DNA from: Candidatus Oscillochloris fontis
Lineage (GTDB): Bacteria; Chloroflexota; Chloroflexia; Chloroflexales; Chloroflexaceae
Direction of reading: 5' to 3'
Assembly (NCBI RefSeq): GCF_004138135.1
Contig: NZ_RYFD01000008.1
Coordinates: forward strand, 52,877-116,876
Length of the DNA: 64,000 nt
In this document: piece by piece, positions 55,708 to 64,000 of the stretch
How the letters are laid out: each line of letters opens with the position of its first letter
How positions within the stretch are numbered: the stretch's first letter is position 1
Translations under genes and position numbers: made by a program
Notes under the pieces: model-generated
Seen by the model: the letters and a program-made list of their open reading frames with translations, nothing else
Told to the model about the DNA's origin: nothing
The model's database searches: none

Positions 55708-56784
55708 ATGTTCGCCAATCCGCTCCTGTCGCGCTTCTTCATCATGCGTCATACAGACGATGATCTTCGGCGTAGGGGCCAGAACCTTCTGATTGTCCTC
55801 TGGATTCTTATTGCTATCTCGCTTCTGAGCATTCCAACTTCTATAATCCATGGGCGTGTAGGTTCGCTCCTCAATACGATAAGCGTTCTGCCTGTCGCAA
55901 TGCTCCTGCTCTGGATGACTCACCGTGGCTGGGTGGGTTGGGTCACCATGATCATGCTCACGATCAATACCATGAGCCTGATCCTGGTGCCGGTGTTTGG
56001 CTCGGCTGAGTTTTCTGTTATTGCCTACTATTTCATCATCAATACATTTATTGCCGGAATCGTCTTGCGCCCCATCATGGTCTGGGGGGTTCTGGTGCTC
56101 AATATCGCTGCGCTGGCGCTCACAGCGGTGCTTGCACAGCAGTTCCCTCAAGAGGCACCTAGCCTTCTTGTCACCAGCATGAATGTTGGGTTGCTGCTGA
56201 TCTTTGCAACGATGATTGTGATCCTCGATAGTACGACGATGATGCGCACGCTGAGTGAGTTGCGGCAAGCGCGCGCTGAGACCCTGCATGCGAACCAGGC
56301 TCTAGCTGAGAGCAATGCGAGCCTTGAACGTCTGGTCGCGGATCGTACTGCGATCTTGAGTGCGACTCTGGCTGAACACGAGGCGCATGCACAAGCGCTC
56401 CAGGATGCGCTGGCGGCTCAGGAGCGGATGCATGATCTGGTGACCGAGCTTTCGTTGCCGGTGATCCCGGTGCGCCACGATACGCTGGTTGTGCCGCTCA
56501 TTGGTAGTCTCGATAGTACGCGGGCCAATATATTGCTCCAGCGGGTCTTGACGCAGATCGAGAAACACCGCGCACGAGCGCTGATTTTGGATGTTACTGG
56601 CTTGCCGCTGGTTGATACTCAGGTGGCGAAGATTATGCTCACTATTGCTGAGGCGGCACGTTTGCTGGGTACCGATACGACTCTGGTTGGGATCAGGCCC
56701 GAAGTTGCCCAGGCGTTGGTGAGCTTGGGGGTTGAGTTGCCGCGCCTCACGACCTATGCGACGTTGGAGCAAGCGCTTGATTGA
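55708..56784 (+). CDS. Membrane protein with coiled coil and STAS domain
   Basis: 358 residues. Six hydrophobic segments in residues 25-180 (for example LLIVLWILIAISLLSIPTSI) are followed by a long coiled coil (QARAETLHANQALAESNASL) and a C-terminal STAS domain. The STAS part reads TLVVPLIGSLDSTRANILLQ, RALILDVTGLPLVDTQVAKI and LVGIRPEVAQALVSLGVELP, as in RsbR/RsbS-type stressosome proteins, where the DxTG-x-x-x-x-D-T/S stretch is a phosphorylation site. Likely a membrane-linked input to a partner-switching pathway. No serine kinase or phosphatase gene is adjacent. Confidence 0.88.
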   Translation: MFANPLLSRFFIMRHTDDDLRRRGQNLLIVLWILIAISLLSIPTSIIHGRVGSLLNTISVLPVAMLLLWMTHRGWVGWVTMIMLTINTMSLILVPVFGSAEFSVIAYYFIINTFIAGIVLRPIMVWGVLVLNIAALALTAVLAQQFPQEAPSLLVTSMNVGLLLIFATMIVILDSTTMMRTLSELRQARAETLHANQALAESNASLERLVADRTAILSATLAEHEAHAQALQDALAAQERMHDLVTELSLPVIPVRHDTLVVPLIGSLDSTRANILLQRVLTQIEKHRARALILDVTGLPLVDTQVAKIMLTIAEAARLLGTDTTLVGIRPEVAQALVSLGVELPRLTTYATLEQALD

Positions 56785-56934
56785 GCGTGGTCGGGCGGCG
56801 TTCACTGATCTGATCCTCGCGTCGGGAACATCAATCCGGCTATGGCTGGAGCACACTCAGCATCCGCATGCTTGGGCGTGGTCTGCTTGGGGACGGAATC
56901 GGTTCCTATACTCACAATAGGTAAGGTTTGATGC

Positions 56935-59670
56935 ATGCTTAACCTGAAATTGCGCGATGAGTTCAAGAGTAAACGCCTCAAGGGAACTGCTATTGAGCTT
57001 GCCAACGATGCTCAGAGTGGCGCAACCCAGATCCCTGCGCACGATTTTCTGGCCATTACCTACCCGACCCAGGATCTCCTGAAGGCGATTGAGGCGGTTG
57101 GCCCACAGCAGGGCCGCCCCGTTGTGGTGATCGGTGAACGTGGCTCTGGTAAATCGCACCTGCTGGCCGCGCTCTACCACGCAGTCAACGATTCGTACTC
57201 AACCAGCGCGTGGCTTGCCTCATGGTCTGGTCTGCTCAATGATTCGCGCCTCGCTGCCTTGCAACTTCGTAGCGATATGCGGGTTATTGGCGAGAGTTTG
57301 CATCGCCAACGCTACAAATTTCTCTGGGATCTCTTGTTCGAGCAGCATCCCCACGGTGCGTATATCAAGGGCAAGTGGGAAGGTATGGGTAATGCGAAAA
57401 CGGATGTTCCTTCTGATCAGCTTATGCTCGAAATGTTGCGCCATACCCCGGTCATGTTGCTCCTTGATGAGTTTCAGACGTGGTTCGATGGCCTCACAAA
57501 TACCAAACAGTATCCCTGGCGTCAATGGGCCTTCAATTTTGTTCAGATCCTTGCGGAGCTTGCCAAAGAGCATCCTGAGTTACTCGTGCTGGTTGTTTCT
57601 GTACGCAATGGCTCGACTGATGCCTATCAGCAGATCCATCGTGTCAATCCGTTGGTCGTTGATTTCAAAGCTGGCGGCAGCCCTGAACGGATCCAGCAGG
57701 ATCGCCGCCGCATGCTCTTGCATCGCTTGTTCGAGAATCGCTTGCAGATCCCGCCCGATCAGATCGAGCAGGTGGTTGATCCGCACCTGCGTGAGTCCTT
57801 CCGCCTGCTCGATGTGCCCCCCGCTGAACACGAGCGCCGCCGCCGCGAGATGGTCGAGTCCTGGCCGTTTGCGCCGCACCTGCTGCAACTTCTTGAGGAT
57901 CAGGTGCTTGTGGCGACTGATGCCCAGGATACCCGCGACCTGATCAAGATTCTTGCTAATCTGTACAAGTCGCGTGGCGATTGCAGCCCGATCTTGACCG
58001 CTGCTGATTTTCGTATTGAAGAGGATTCGAGTGGCATCGGGGAGTTGCTCGATTCGGTTGCGAACCAGCAGCATCGCACCCTGCGCGAGAAGGCGCAGCG
58101 TAATCTGTTGGCCGTCCGCGAGGCGGTGAGTGATGTTGAGCGGGTTGTGCCGCATCTCCAGGAGATCATCGGATCGCTGTGGTTGCGTTCGATTGCGGTG
58201 AGCCGCTTCGCCGGTGCCGAACCTGCAATGCTCCATGTTGATATTACCCGCCAGTTCCCGGTGGACGATAATGCCTTTGATGTCGAGCTTGCGACCATTA
58301 TTGAGAACAGCTTTAACATTCATCAGGATGGCCCGCGCTTGGTCTTCCGCGAAGAGGAGAATCCCCAGGCCCGGCTTATGGCCCACGCCCGGAATGATAA
58401 GTTGTTTACCGATGGTAGCGATCTGCGCCACTTGGCCAAAGAGGTGCGCTATGTTGTCGGTGGCACCGAGGATGTCGCCCGCAACTTTCGAGTCATCGCG
58501 CTTCCTCGTTTATGGCTCACTGATCCGTGGTCGTCGCTTGAAGAGAGCGAGCGCCCTGAGCGTTGGGATGAGCGCATGCCGATCCTTGTGCTGCCTGAAG
58601 CCGTGGATCGCCTGCACGAGCGCCTTGGTCGCTGGCTCAGGGATCAGCTCCAGAAGCGCCGCAATACGGTGCGTTTCTTGTTGCCACGCTCCGACTCGCC
58701 CAATCTGTACCAGGATCGCGATCTGCTTGTGCTCGCTAGGGCTGCGCTGAAGGCTCAGGAGTGGAGTTCCCAGAATTCAGAGTATCGTCAGTTAAAGACC
58801 AAGTATCAGAAAGAGTTGCACGATCTACTCAAGAAGCGCTTTGATCGCTTTGCCCTCTTGCAGCACTGGAACTTCACCAATCCGGCAGAGTGTCGCTTCC
58901 AGATTGAGGGCTTGCGGGCGCAGGGTGTCCAGATTCCTGAGGCGATTGAGCGTACCATCACCGAGGATCTCTTTGTACCCGAGGATTTTGCTGATTTCGT
59001 CCACGCTGCTGCCAGCGAAAGCGCCTCGCTTGGTAAGTTGCTGCGTGAACTCCAGGAGCCGCGTCCCGCTGGGCAGGAGTGCATTCCCTGGCTCGGTGAA
59101 CCGGCGATGAAGGAGCGTATCCTGCGGCTCTGCGCCCGTGGGAAGGTGGCGATCAATCTGCGTGGTACCGAGTATGTGCAGGCGGAGCCGGGTGAGGATG
59201 AGGAGACGGCATGGCGGCGTATGCGCCCCAAGCTCTCCCTGACTGGCCGCCAACTCGATGAGGTGGTTCTTCTCCTCCCATCGGCTGTCCCTGCCACGGG
59301 AGGAGCCGTTGCCTCCGTGCCGCCGCTACCGCTAGGCTCGGAACCCACCACCCTACCAACGGGACAAATGGAGTCTCCCGCAACGCCAGTGGCCGAGACC
59401 CGCGAACCCTATGATCCAACTCCGCTGGGTGGCGCGATCTTCGGCGGATCGAACCCGATTCGCCCCCGCATACGCCACGCCAATCCTGCGACTTCGCCAC
59501 TCAATCTGATTGGTAAGATCGAAGGCTGGGGCGTTGGCCCCGCGACGCCGGTCTCCCAGGTGACTATTACGCTCGCGTCGGCCACTGGTGCGCAGCTCAA
59601 AGATCTGTTGAAGAAGCTCCCCGACGGGCTGACCTTTGAGCTTTCACTTGAGAAAGAGGAAGGTGTATGA
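56935..59670 (+). CDS. DUF499-type ATPase (BrxC/PglY-like), defence cluster
   Basis: 911 residues, soluble. Walker A GERGSGKSHLLAALYHAVND at about 67-86, Walker B PVMLLLDEFQTWFDG at about 172-186, and a sensor-like VLVVSVRNGSTDAYQQI. This layout is typical of DUF499 proteins and related to BrxC/PglY of BREX/Pgl systems, though shorter than the roughly 1200-residue BrxC. The middle has charged helical regions. A Pro/Thr-rich linker at about 780-830 leads to a compact C-terminal domain (SQVTITLASATGAQLKDLLK). Stop and next start overlap (ATGA). Acts presumably with the PglZ protein and the DUF1156 methyltransferase downstream. Family assignment is by eye. Confidence 0.8.
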   Translation: MLNLKLRDEFKSKRLKGTAIELANDAQSGATQIPAHDFLAITYPTQDLLKAIEAVGPQQGRPVVVIGERGSGKSHLLAALYHAVNDSYSTSAWLASWSGLLNDSRLAALQLRSDMRVIGESLHRQRYKFLWDLLFEQHPHGAYIKGKWEGMGNAKTDVPSDQLMLEMLRHTPVMLLLDEFQTWFDGLTNTKQYPWRQWAFNFVQILAELAKEHPELLVLVVSVRNGSTDAYQQIHRVNPLVVDFKAGGSPERIQQDRRRMLLHRLFENRLQIPPDQIEQVVDPHLRESFRLLDVPPAEHERRRREMVESWPFAPHLLQLLEDQVLVATDAQDTRDLIKILANLYKSRGDCSPILTAADFRIEEDSSGIGELLDSVANQQHRTLREKAQRNLLAVREAVSDVERVVPHLQEIIGSLWLRSIAVSRFAGAEPAMLHVDITRQFPVDDNAFDVELATIIENSFNIHQDGPRLVFREEENPQARLMAHARNDKLFTDGSDLRHLAKEVRYVVGGTEDVARNFRVIALPRLWLTDPWSSLEESERPERWDERMPILVLPEAVDRLHERLGRWLRDQLQKRRNTVRFLLPRSDSPNLYQDRDLLVLARAALKAQEWSSQNSEYRQLKTKYQKELHDLLKKRFDRFALLQHWNFTNPAECRFQIEGLRAQGVQIPEAIERTITEDLFVPEDFADFVHAAASESASLGKLLRELQEPRPAGQECIPWLGEPAMKERILRLCARGKVAINLRGTEYVQAEPGEDEETAWRRMRPKLSLTGRQLDEVVLLLPSAVPATGGAVASVPPLPLGSEPTTLPTGQMESPATPVAETREPYDPTPLGGAIFGGSNPIRPRIRHANPATSPLNLIGKIEGWGVGPATPVSQVTITLASATGAQLKDLLKKLPDGLTFELSLEKEEGV

Positions 59671-60656
59671 CGCTTCGCCTTGATCTCCTGCGTAGCCTGA
59701 CGACTAGCACGCCGCCTGAGGCTTGGCGTATGTTGATCGCGCAGGTGCTCGCCATCATGTCGCCGCCGCTGACGCTCGCTGATGCGCCTAGCGAGGTGAC
59801 GCGGCGTGATCGCACTGTCGCCGCTCTGGATCTGTTGCTCGCTGGTAGTGGCTGGGATCTCTGGCATGTGTTTGATCCCGCAGTGGAGCGCACCGCTTCG
59901 CATCTGATCCGCTGGTGGCATGAACCCTACCAAGCCAAGGCGCTGCTGATTCTCGATGGCCTTTCGCTCCGCGAGTTGCCCTGGCTGATCCAGGGTGCCC
60001 AACACCATGGGTTCACCATTCACGCCACCACGGCGTGTGCCGCTGAGTTACCCGGCGAGACCAATGCGTTCGCCCAGGCGCTTGGTTACACCAGCCGTAG
60101 CCAGTTGCAGAACAATGGCGGCAGTCACAACGATCAACTCCCTGGTGCCCGTACCGAAAGTATCGATCTGCCCTGGCGCGATGGTGCTGCCTTGGTTGAC
60201 GCCACGCCCAACTGGGTCTTCTGGCACCATTGGCCCGATGTGCAGTTGCATCGTGTGGCCGGGGCCGGTCAGGGTCTCGAAAGCCTGACCCGCGAGGTCG
60301 CGGCCCAACTCACCAGCGCCGATTTCTGGGATTTCGTGGCGCGTTTGGCGACGGGCCGCCGCCTCGTGATCACCTCGGACCACGGCTACGCCGCAACGGG
60401 CCTATTTAGCGATGCCACGGGTGAGGCGGCGGCGCTGCTTAAACGCACCTTCCGCAGCGGTCGCAGTGCCGCTGGTGCGCTCGATCCTGGGCCGTTTGCG
60501 CCGCCGGTTGCCCTGCAACTCGATACGCCCCACGGCTCATATACCCTCGCACTTGGGCGCTGGAAGTGGCCCAGTCCGGGGGGCTACCCGACCCTGGCCC
60601 ACGGTGGTCTTTCGCTGCTCGAAGTGCTTGCGCCCTTCGTTGTGCTAACCAAGTAG
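59667..60656 (+). CDS. Short PglZ-domain protein
   Basis: 329 residues, ATG overlapping the previous stop. Alkaline-phosphatase-fold PglZ features: KALLILDGLSLRELPWLIQ at about 89-107 (first metal-binding Asp and nucleophile region), RRLVITSDHGYAATGLFSD at about 230-248 (D-H-G metal site) and the closing GGLSLLEVLAPFVVL, as in PglZ. Much shorter than BREX PglZ proteins (about 800 residues), so it consists of the core domain with a small N-terminal part. Couples with the DUF499 ATPase. In known systems PglZ domains hydrolyse phosphodiesters; target not known here. Confidence 0.82.
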   Translation: MTLRLDLLRSLTTSTPPEAWRMLIAQVLAIMSPPLTLADAPSEVTRRDRTVAALDLLLAGSGWDLWHVFDPAVERTASHLIRWWHEPYQAKALLILDGLSLRELPWLIQGAQHHGFTIHATTACAAELPGETNAFAQALGYTSRSQLQNNGGSHNDQLPGARTESIDLPWRDGAALVDATPNWVFWHHWPDVQLHRVAGAGQGLESLTREVAAQLTSADFWDFVARLATGRRLVITSDHGYAATGLFSDATGEAAALLKRTFRSGRSAAGALDPGPFAPPVALQLDTPHGSYTLALGRWKWPSPGGYPTLAHGGLSLLEVLAPFVVLTK

Positions 60657-60708
60657 GATAGAGCATAGGAAATAGGCTCCGAACCTTGTCTAGTAGAAAT
60701 TGGGTTGC

Positions 60709-62355
60709 ATGCGCACGATTCCCAAACACGAGTCCCTTACCGTCGAGTTTAAGAGCGACCGCAAACGCCTGTCGGACGGCGATCTGGTTGCGACGGTCGT
60801 CTGTTTGGCGAATAGCGAAGGCGGCGCGATCTACTTAGGTGTTGAAGATAACGGGCAAGTGACTGGGCTGCATGCTGAGCATCAAAACGTGAGCAGCCTC
60901 AGTGCATTGATTGCCAACCGTACCAACCCACCGCTCAGTGTGCGGGTCAGCACCATAGAAGAGGAGGGGCAGACTATCGCCCGCATCGAGGTGCCGCGCT
61001 CAACCCGGCTGATAGCAACCTCTGATGGCCTCTTGCAGCGGCGGCGGCTCCAGGCGGATGGGACGCCCCAATGCGTGCCATTCTACCCGCATGAATTTGC
61101 CAGCCGTCAGTCGGACTTGGGTACACTCGACTATTCCGCGCTCCCTGTAGCGGATGCTTGTGAAGCCGATTTTGATCCCTTGGAGCGCGAACGCCTGCGC
61201 CAATTGATCGAGCGCTACAATGGCGACCGTTCGCTCATCGGGTTGAGCGACCACGAGTTGGATGGCGCATTGGGCCTCGTGCGTAGCGACCAGGGACGGC
61301 GCATGCCTACTGTTACGGGCCTGCTCATCCTGGGGCGTGAGGCCGCGTTGCGTCAGCACCTACCGACCCACGAAGTCGCCTTCCAAGTTCTCGACGGCAC
61401 CCAGGTGCGGGTGAACGATTTCTACCACACCCCGCTGCTCAAGACCTTTGAGCGCGTACTCGAACAGTTTGATGCCCGCGTGGAGGAAGATGAAGTTCAA
61501 GTGGGCCTCTTCCGCGTGCCAATCCCAACGCTTGACCATCGATCCTTCCGCGAAGCCTTGGTCAATGCGCTCGTACACCGCGATTACACCCGACGCGGCG
61601 CAGCCCATGTACGCTGGGAAACAGATGGCTTCACCATCAGCAATCCTGGCGGCTTTATCGAAGGCGTTACCCTCAAAAACCTGCTGGTGGTTGAACCCAA
61701 GCCGCGTAACCCCTTGCTGGCCGATGCCGTTAAACGCATCGGCCTCGCCGAGCGCACCGGGCGTGGTGTTGACCTGATCTACGAAGGAATGCTGCGTTTT
61801 GGCCGTCCAGCCCCCGACTATACACGCAGCGACACCACAACGGTCGTCGTTGCCCTGAGCAGCGCCGAGGCCGATCTGCCTTTCCTGCGCATGATCCTAG
61901 AGCAAGAGAACCGCACCCAACGCCGCATTGCGCTCGATGAACTGATCCTCTTGGCGCACCTGCGCACCCAGCGCCGGATAGATCTAGCTGAAGCGACCCA
62001 AGCCATCCAGAAGAACGAATTTACGACGCGAGCAGCATTAGAGCGCCTCGTCGAAGTCGGCATGATCGAAGCCCACGGTGTCAAGAAGAGTCGCACCTAC
62101 ACCCTCAGCCCACGAGTCTACCGTGAATCGGGCCAATCGGCGAACTATGTGCGCCAAGTCGGCTTCGACCCCATCCAGCAAGAGCAGATGGTGCTGCAAT
62201 ATGTAAAAAAACATGGCAAAATTACACGCAAGGATGTCATCGATCTCTGTCGTGTAAGTGAAGATCAAGCAACCTACCTGCTGCGTAAACTCCAATCTAG
62301 TGACAGGCTCCGGCTTATTGGTAAAGGCCGTGGATCATATTATGAACCTATCTGA
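60709..62355 (+). CDS. AlbA_2/Schlafen-type DNA-binding and ATPase-like protein
   Basis: 548 residues from the ATG at 60709 (MRTIPKHESLTVEFKSDRKR). The N-terminal AlbA_2 (Schlafen-like, divergent AAA_4) domain has LTVEFKSD, VVCLANSEGGAIYLGVEDNG and RSTRLIATSDGLLQRR. The middle region has REALVNALVHRDYTRRGAA and ISNPGGFIEGVTLKN, then LAERTGRGVDLIYEGM, a GHKL-like ATP-site arrangement usual in this family. The C-terminal 150 residues hold winged-helix segments (TTRAALERLVEVGMIEAHG, and VLQYVKKHGKITRKDVIDLC). It lies between PglZ and the methyltransferase, 52 bases after PglZ. Role in the cluster may be transcriptional control or defence signalling; not determined. Confidence 0.85.
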   Translation: MRTIPKHESLTVEFKSDRKRLSDGDLVATVVCLANSEGGAIYLGVEDNGQVTGLHAEHQNVSSLSALIANRTNPPLSVRVSTIEEEGQTIARIEVPRSTRLIATSDGLLQRRRLQADGTPQCVPFYPHEFASRQSDLGTLDYSALPVADACEADFDPLERERLRQLIERYNGDRSLIGLSDHELDGALGLVRSDQGRRMPTVTGLLILGREAALRQHLPTHEVAFQVLDGTQVRVNDFYHTPLLKTFERVLEQFDARVEEDEVQVGLFRVPIPTLDHRSFREALVNALVHRDYTRRGAAHVRWETDGFTISNPGGFIEGVTLKNLLVVEPKPRNPLLADAVKRIGLAERTGRGVDLIYEGMLRFGRPAPDYTRSDTTTVVVALSSAEADLPFLRMILEQENRTQRRIALDELILLAHLRTQRRIDLAEATQAIQKNEFTTRAALERLVEVGMIEAHGVKKSRTYTLSPRVYRESGQSANYVRQVGFDPIQQEQMVLQYVKKHGKITRKDVIDLCRVSEDQATYLLRKLQSSDRLRLIGKGRGSYYEPI

Positions 62356-62477
62356 ATCGCGTAAATTCTCCTATTTCGTGTTTCTGGATCGCGTTTGCGC
62401 GTTTCTTTGCGCGTTTCGGGCGTTTTTGCTTCCACTTGTTCCCTAGGAACGTTTTCTAACCCGTTAGGATCTTCACC
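62356..62477 (+). other. T-rich spacer before the methyltransferase gene
   Basis: Contains repeated GCGTTT/GCGCGTTTC words (62390-62430) and the ribosome binding site AGGAT. A run resembling GCGTTTTTG could be a weak terminator. No gene seen. Confidence 0.4.
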
Positions 62478-63926
62478 ATGGCCCCCCCCAAGATGACCAA
62501 GAAAGAAGCGTTGGCTGAGCAGATTGCCCGCGCTGTTGGCGCTGGTAAGCCGGTGGCTCTCGAGACGGTTGATTTTAGCGATCCTGACCGCCCCAAAACC
62601 TGTCTCGAAGTTGATTTTCCCATTCTGCCGATCAACCAGATTGCGGTGATTGAGGGCAATGCCGGTAAGCCGATCTATCAGATGTCGAAGTGGTGGGCGC
62701 GTCGCCGCTCGAGTGTCTTCCGCGCACTGCTCATCGCCGCTGCAACCAAGGCTCCCGCCGATCCTTCCCATGCGGCGCGCTACGTCTGGGAACACTATTA
62801 CGCTAATCATCAGAAGAAGGGCGCCTTTAAGCAGCTCAAGGTGGCTGATATTTTTATGGGCGGCGGGACGACCCTGGTTGAGGGTTCGCGGCTTGGGATG
62901 CAGATGTCCGGCAACGATCTCAACCCGGTCGCTTGGTTTGTGGTTAAGCAGGAGTTTGCCGAGGTTGATCTGGACGCGGTCAAGCGCCTGCTGGCCGCCA
63001 TCGAGGCCGAGGTTAGGCCGCAGATTATGCCCTTCTATGCCTGCGATGGGCCGAATGGCGAAAAGGGTACCTGGACGCACCTGCCGACGGGGCGGATTGA
63101 GGGGCCGGATTTCGATCCGCTGAGCCTGACCCCGGCGCAGCGCCGCGATTATCACTATAGCGGCCCTGAGATTATCTATACCTTCTGGGCCAAGCACGGC
63201 CCATGTCAGGTGACAGGTTGTGGCCACCGCACGCCGATTATGACCAGCCCGGTTATGGCGGTCAAGACGCTGACGGTGCGGGCGTGGCAACTGCACTGCC
63301 CCGCTTGTAACGGGGCGTTCGACGTGGAACGGCGAGCGGCTAGGATGGCTCCCGATGTGCCGCTGTTTGTCGCACCCGCAGAAGTTCCGTACACGATCTT
63401 TGATGCGCGGCGCGGGATTGTCTGCCCGCATTGTGCGCATGCGCAACCAGCAGTCATTTATGAGAAAGATGGCCTCGTGCTTGCCGATGGCCAGAAGCTG
63501 GGTAAGGGAACCAACAAGAAGATTAACCTGACGCTGTTGGTGCATCCCCAATGGCTCGCCGGTAGCCCCAAGGCCGATGCCACTGGCCTGCCCTTTGGCG
63601 GCGCGGCCCAGGACGATGCCGCTGCGACTGCCCGCTGGAACCAGGCGCGCGCCAGCACGATCCGCCTGCTGGAGGTGCGCGGCACTCTGCCGGAGACGGT
63701 GACATGCCCGGAGACGGGGGTGACGTTTAGTACCACAAAGGGGACGGTGCCCAAGGATGCACATTTTGCCTGTGGGACATGTGGCACGGTTCAATCAGTT
63801 GTGACGGCAATTGGAGCTACGCATAAGACAGCACCCACATCGGCCTATGCCATTCAAGGTTATGCTCCTGGTAGAGATGCTGCAAATGAAACCTACGGTG
63901 GTAGATTTTTTGCAAGCATTGATTAG
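62478..63926 (+). pseudogene. DUF1156-type DNA methyltransferase, truncated before the catalytic motif
   Basis: 482 residues. N-terminal DUF1156-like start (LEVDFPILPINQIAVIEGNA, KWWARRRSSVFRALLIAAA). AdoMet-binding motif KVADIFMGGGTTLVEGSRLG is at about 116-135, then SGNDLNPVAWFVVKQEF. A cysteine-rich part has CQVTGCGH, CPACNG, CPHCAH and CGTCG zinc-ribbon pairs. Relatives are about 900-1000 residues and carry D/N-P-P-Y after this point. Here the frame stops after YGGRFFASID and no such motif is present. The last about 130 bases are AT-richer than the rest. A methylase without motif IV should be inactive. The truncation may come from an insertion at the window edge. Confidence 0.78.
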
Positions 63927-64000
63927 TCCGTAAATTAAGACCTCTTGTGTTCTATCGCCACGTCACTTAGACTGGTGGCATGAAAAAACAGCACCTCACC
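63927..64000 (+). other. AT-rich junction with possible start of a new gene
   Basis: After the methyltransferase stop the sequence changes in composition. An ATG at 63980 opens MKKQHLT up to the window edge. This could be the beginning of a transposase that interrupted the methyltransferase gene, but seven codons do not prove it. Confidence 0.3.

Noticed and set aside
63980..64000. Definite transposase gene at the window edge
   Set aside because: Only seven codons are visible, which is not enough to call a family.

Overview
This is a bacterial chromosome segment with high GC content by eye. The best guess for the source is a Chloroflexota member, probably of the filamentous Chloroflexales type. 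The guess rests on gene content: an archaeal/Thermotoga-length S-adenosylhomocysteinase, a nusA-ylxR-infB-rbfA-nrnA-truB cluster, a very large GT84/GH94 cyclic glucan synthase, a beta-propeller sensor kinase, many hybrid kinases and dense palindromic intergenic repeats. No phylogenetic marker was compared, so the assignment is an inference.

Left part (1-20 kb). A minus-strand operon runs mtnA, MetE-like, PfkB kinase, ahcY, metK. It has a clear sigma-70-type promoter and a SAM-I (S-box) riboswitch with a terminator, so SAM should switch off its own recycling pathway. Next come truB, nrnA, a methyltransferase, rbfA, infB, ylxR and nusA, all on the minus strand, with hairpins and repeats inside the cluster. 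A small duplicated-domain protein follows. Then come a hybrid histidine kinase, a CheY/Rcp-like regulator overlapping a PAS histidine kinase, and a divergent NarL-type regulator.

Middle (20-43.9 kb). A tRNA-Val with promoter and terminator is followed by an RTX-repeat gene remnant. A zinc-ribbon protein is coupled to a giant NdvB/ChvB-like synthase that carries an in-frame palindromic repeat insertion. A TerB-like membrane protein precedes the pyr operon (PyrR-binding leader with attenuator, pyrR, pyrB, and a dihydroorotase homologue that has lost metal ligands). A peptide/nickel-type ABC importer (lipoprotein plus two permeases, no ATPase here) comes next. A PAS histidine kinase and a CheB-CheR-PAS-histidine kinase fusion with its NarL-type regulator close this part.

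Right part (43.9-64 kb) is accessory in character. A selenocysteine tRNA gene (selC) is followed by a STAND-type ATPase with nearly identical TPR repeats, bracketed by one repeat family. On its upstream side that family forms five head-to-tail 100-bp units. A propeller histidine kinase/regulator pair, a GNAT enzyme, a membrane alpha/beta hydrolase, a CPBP protease and a small membrane protein follow, then a STAS protein. The window ends in a defence-like cluster: a DUF499-type ATPase, a short PglZ-domain protein, an AlbA_2/Schlafen-type protein and a DUF1156-type DNA methyltransferase that stops before its catalytic motif. This cluster is the strongest candidate for an under-described system. 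A recurring theme is palindromic repeats that abut genes and supply their stop codons, in one case being translated inside a protein.
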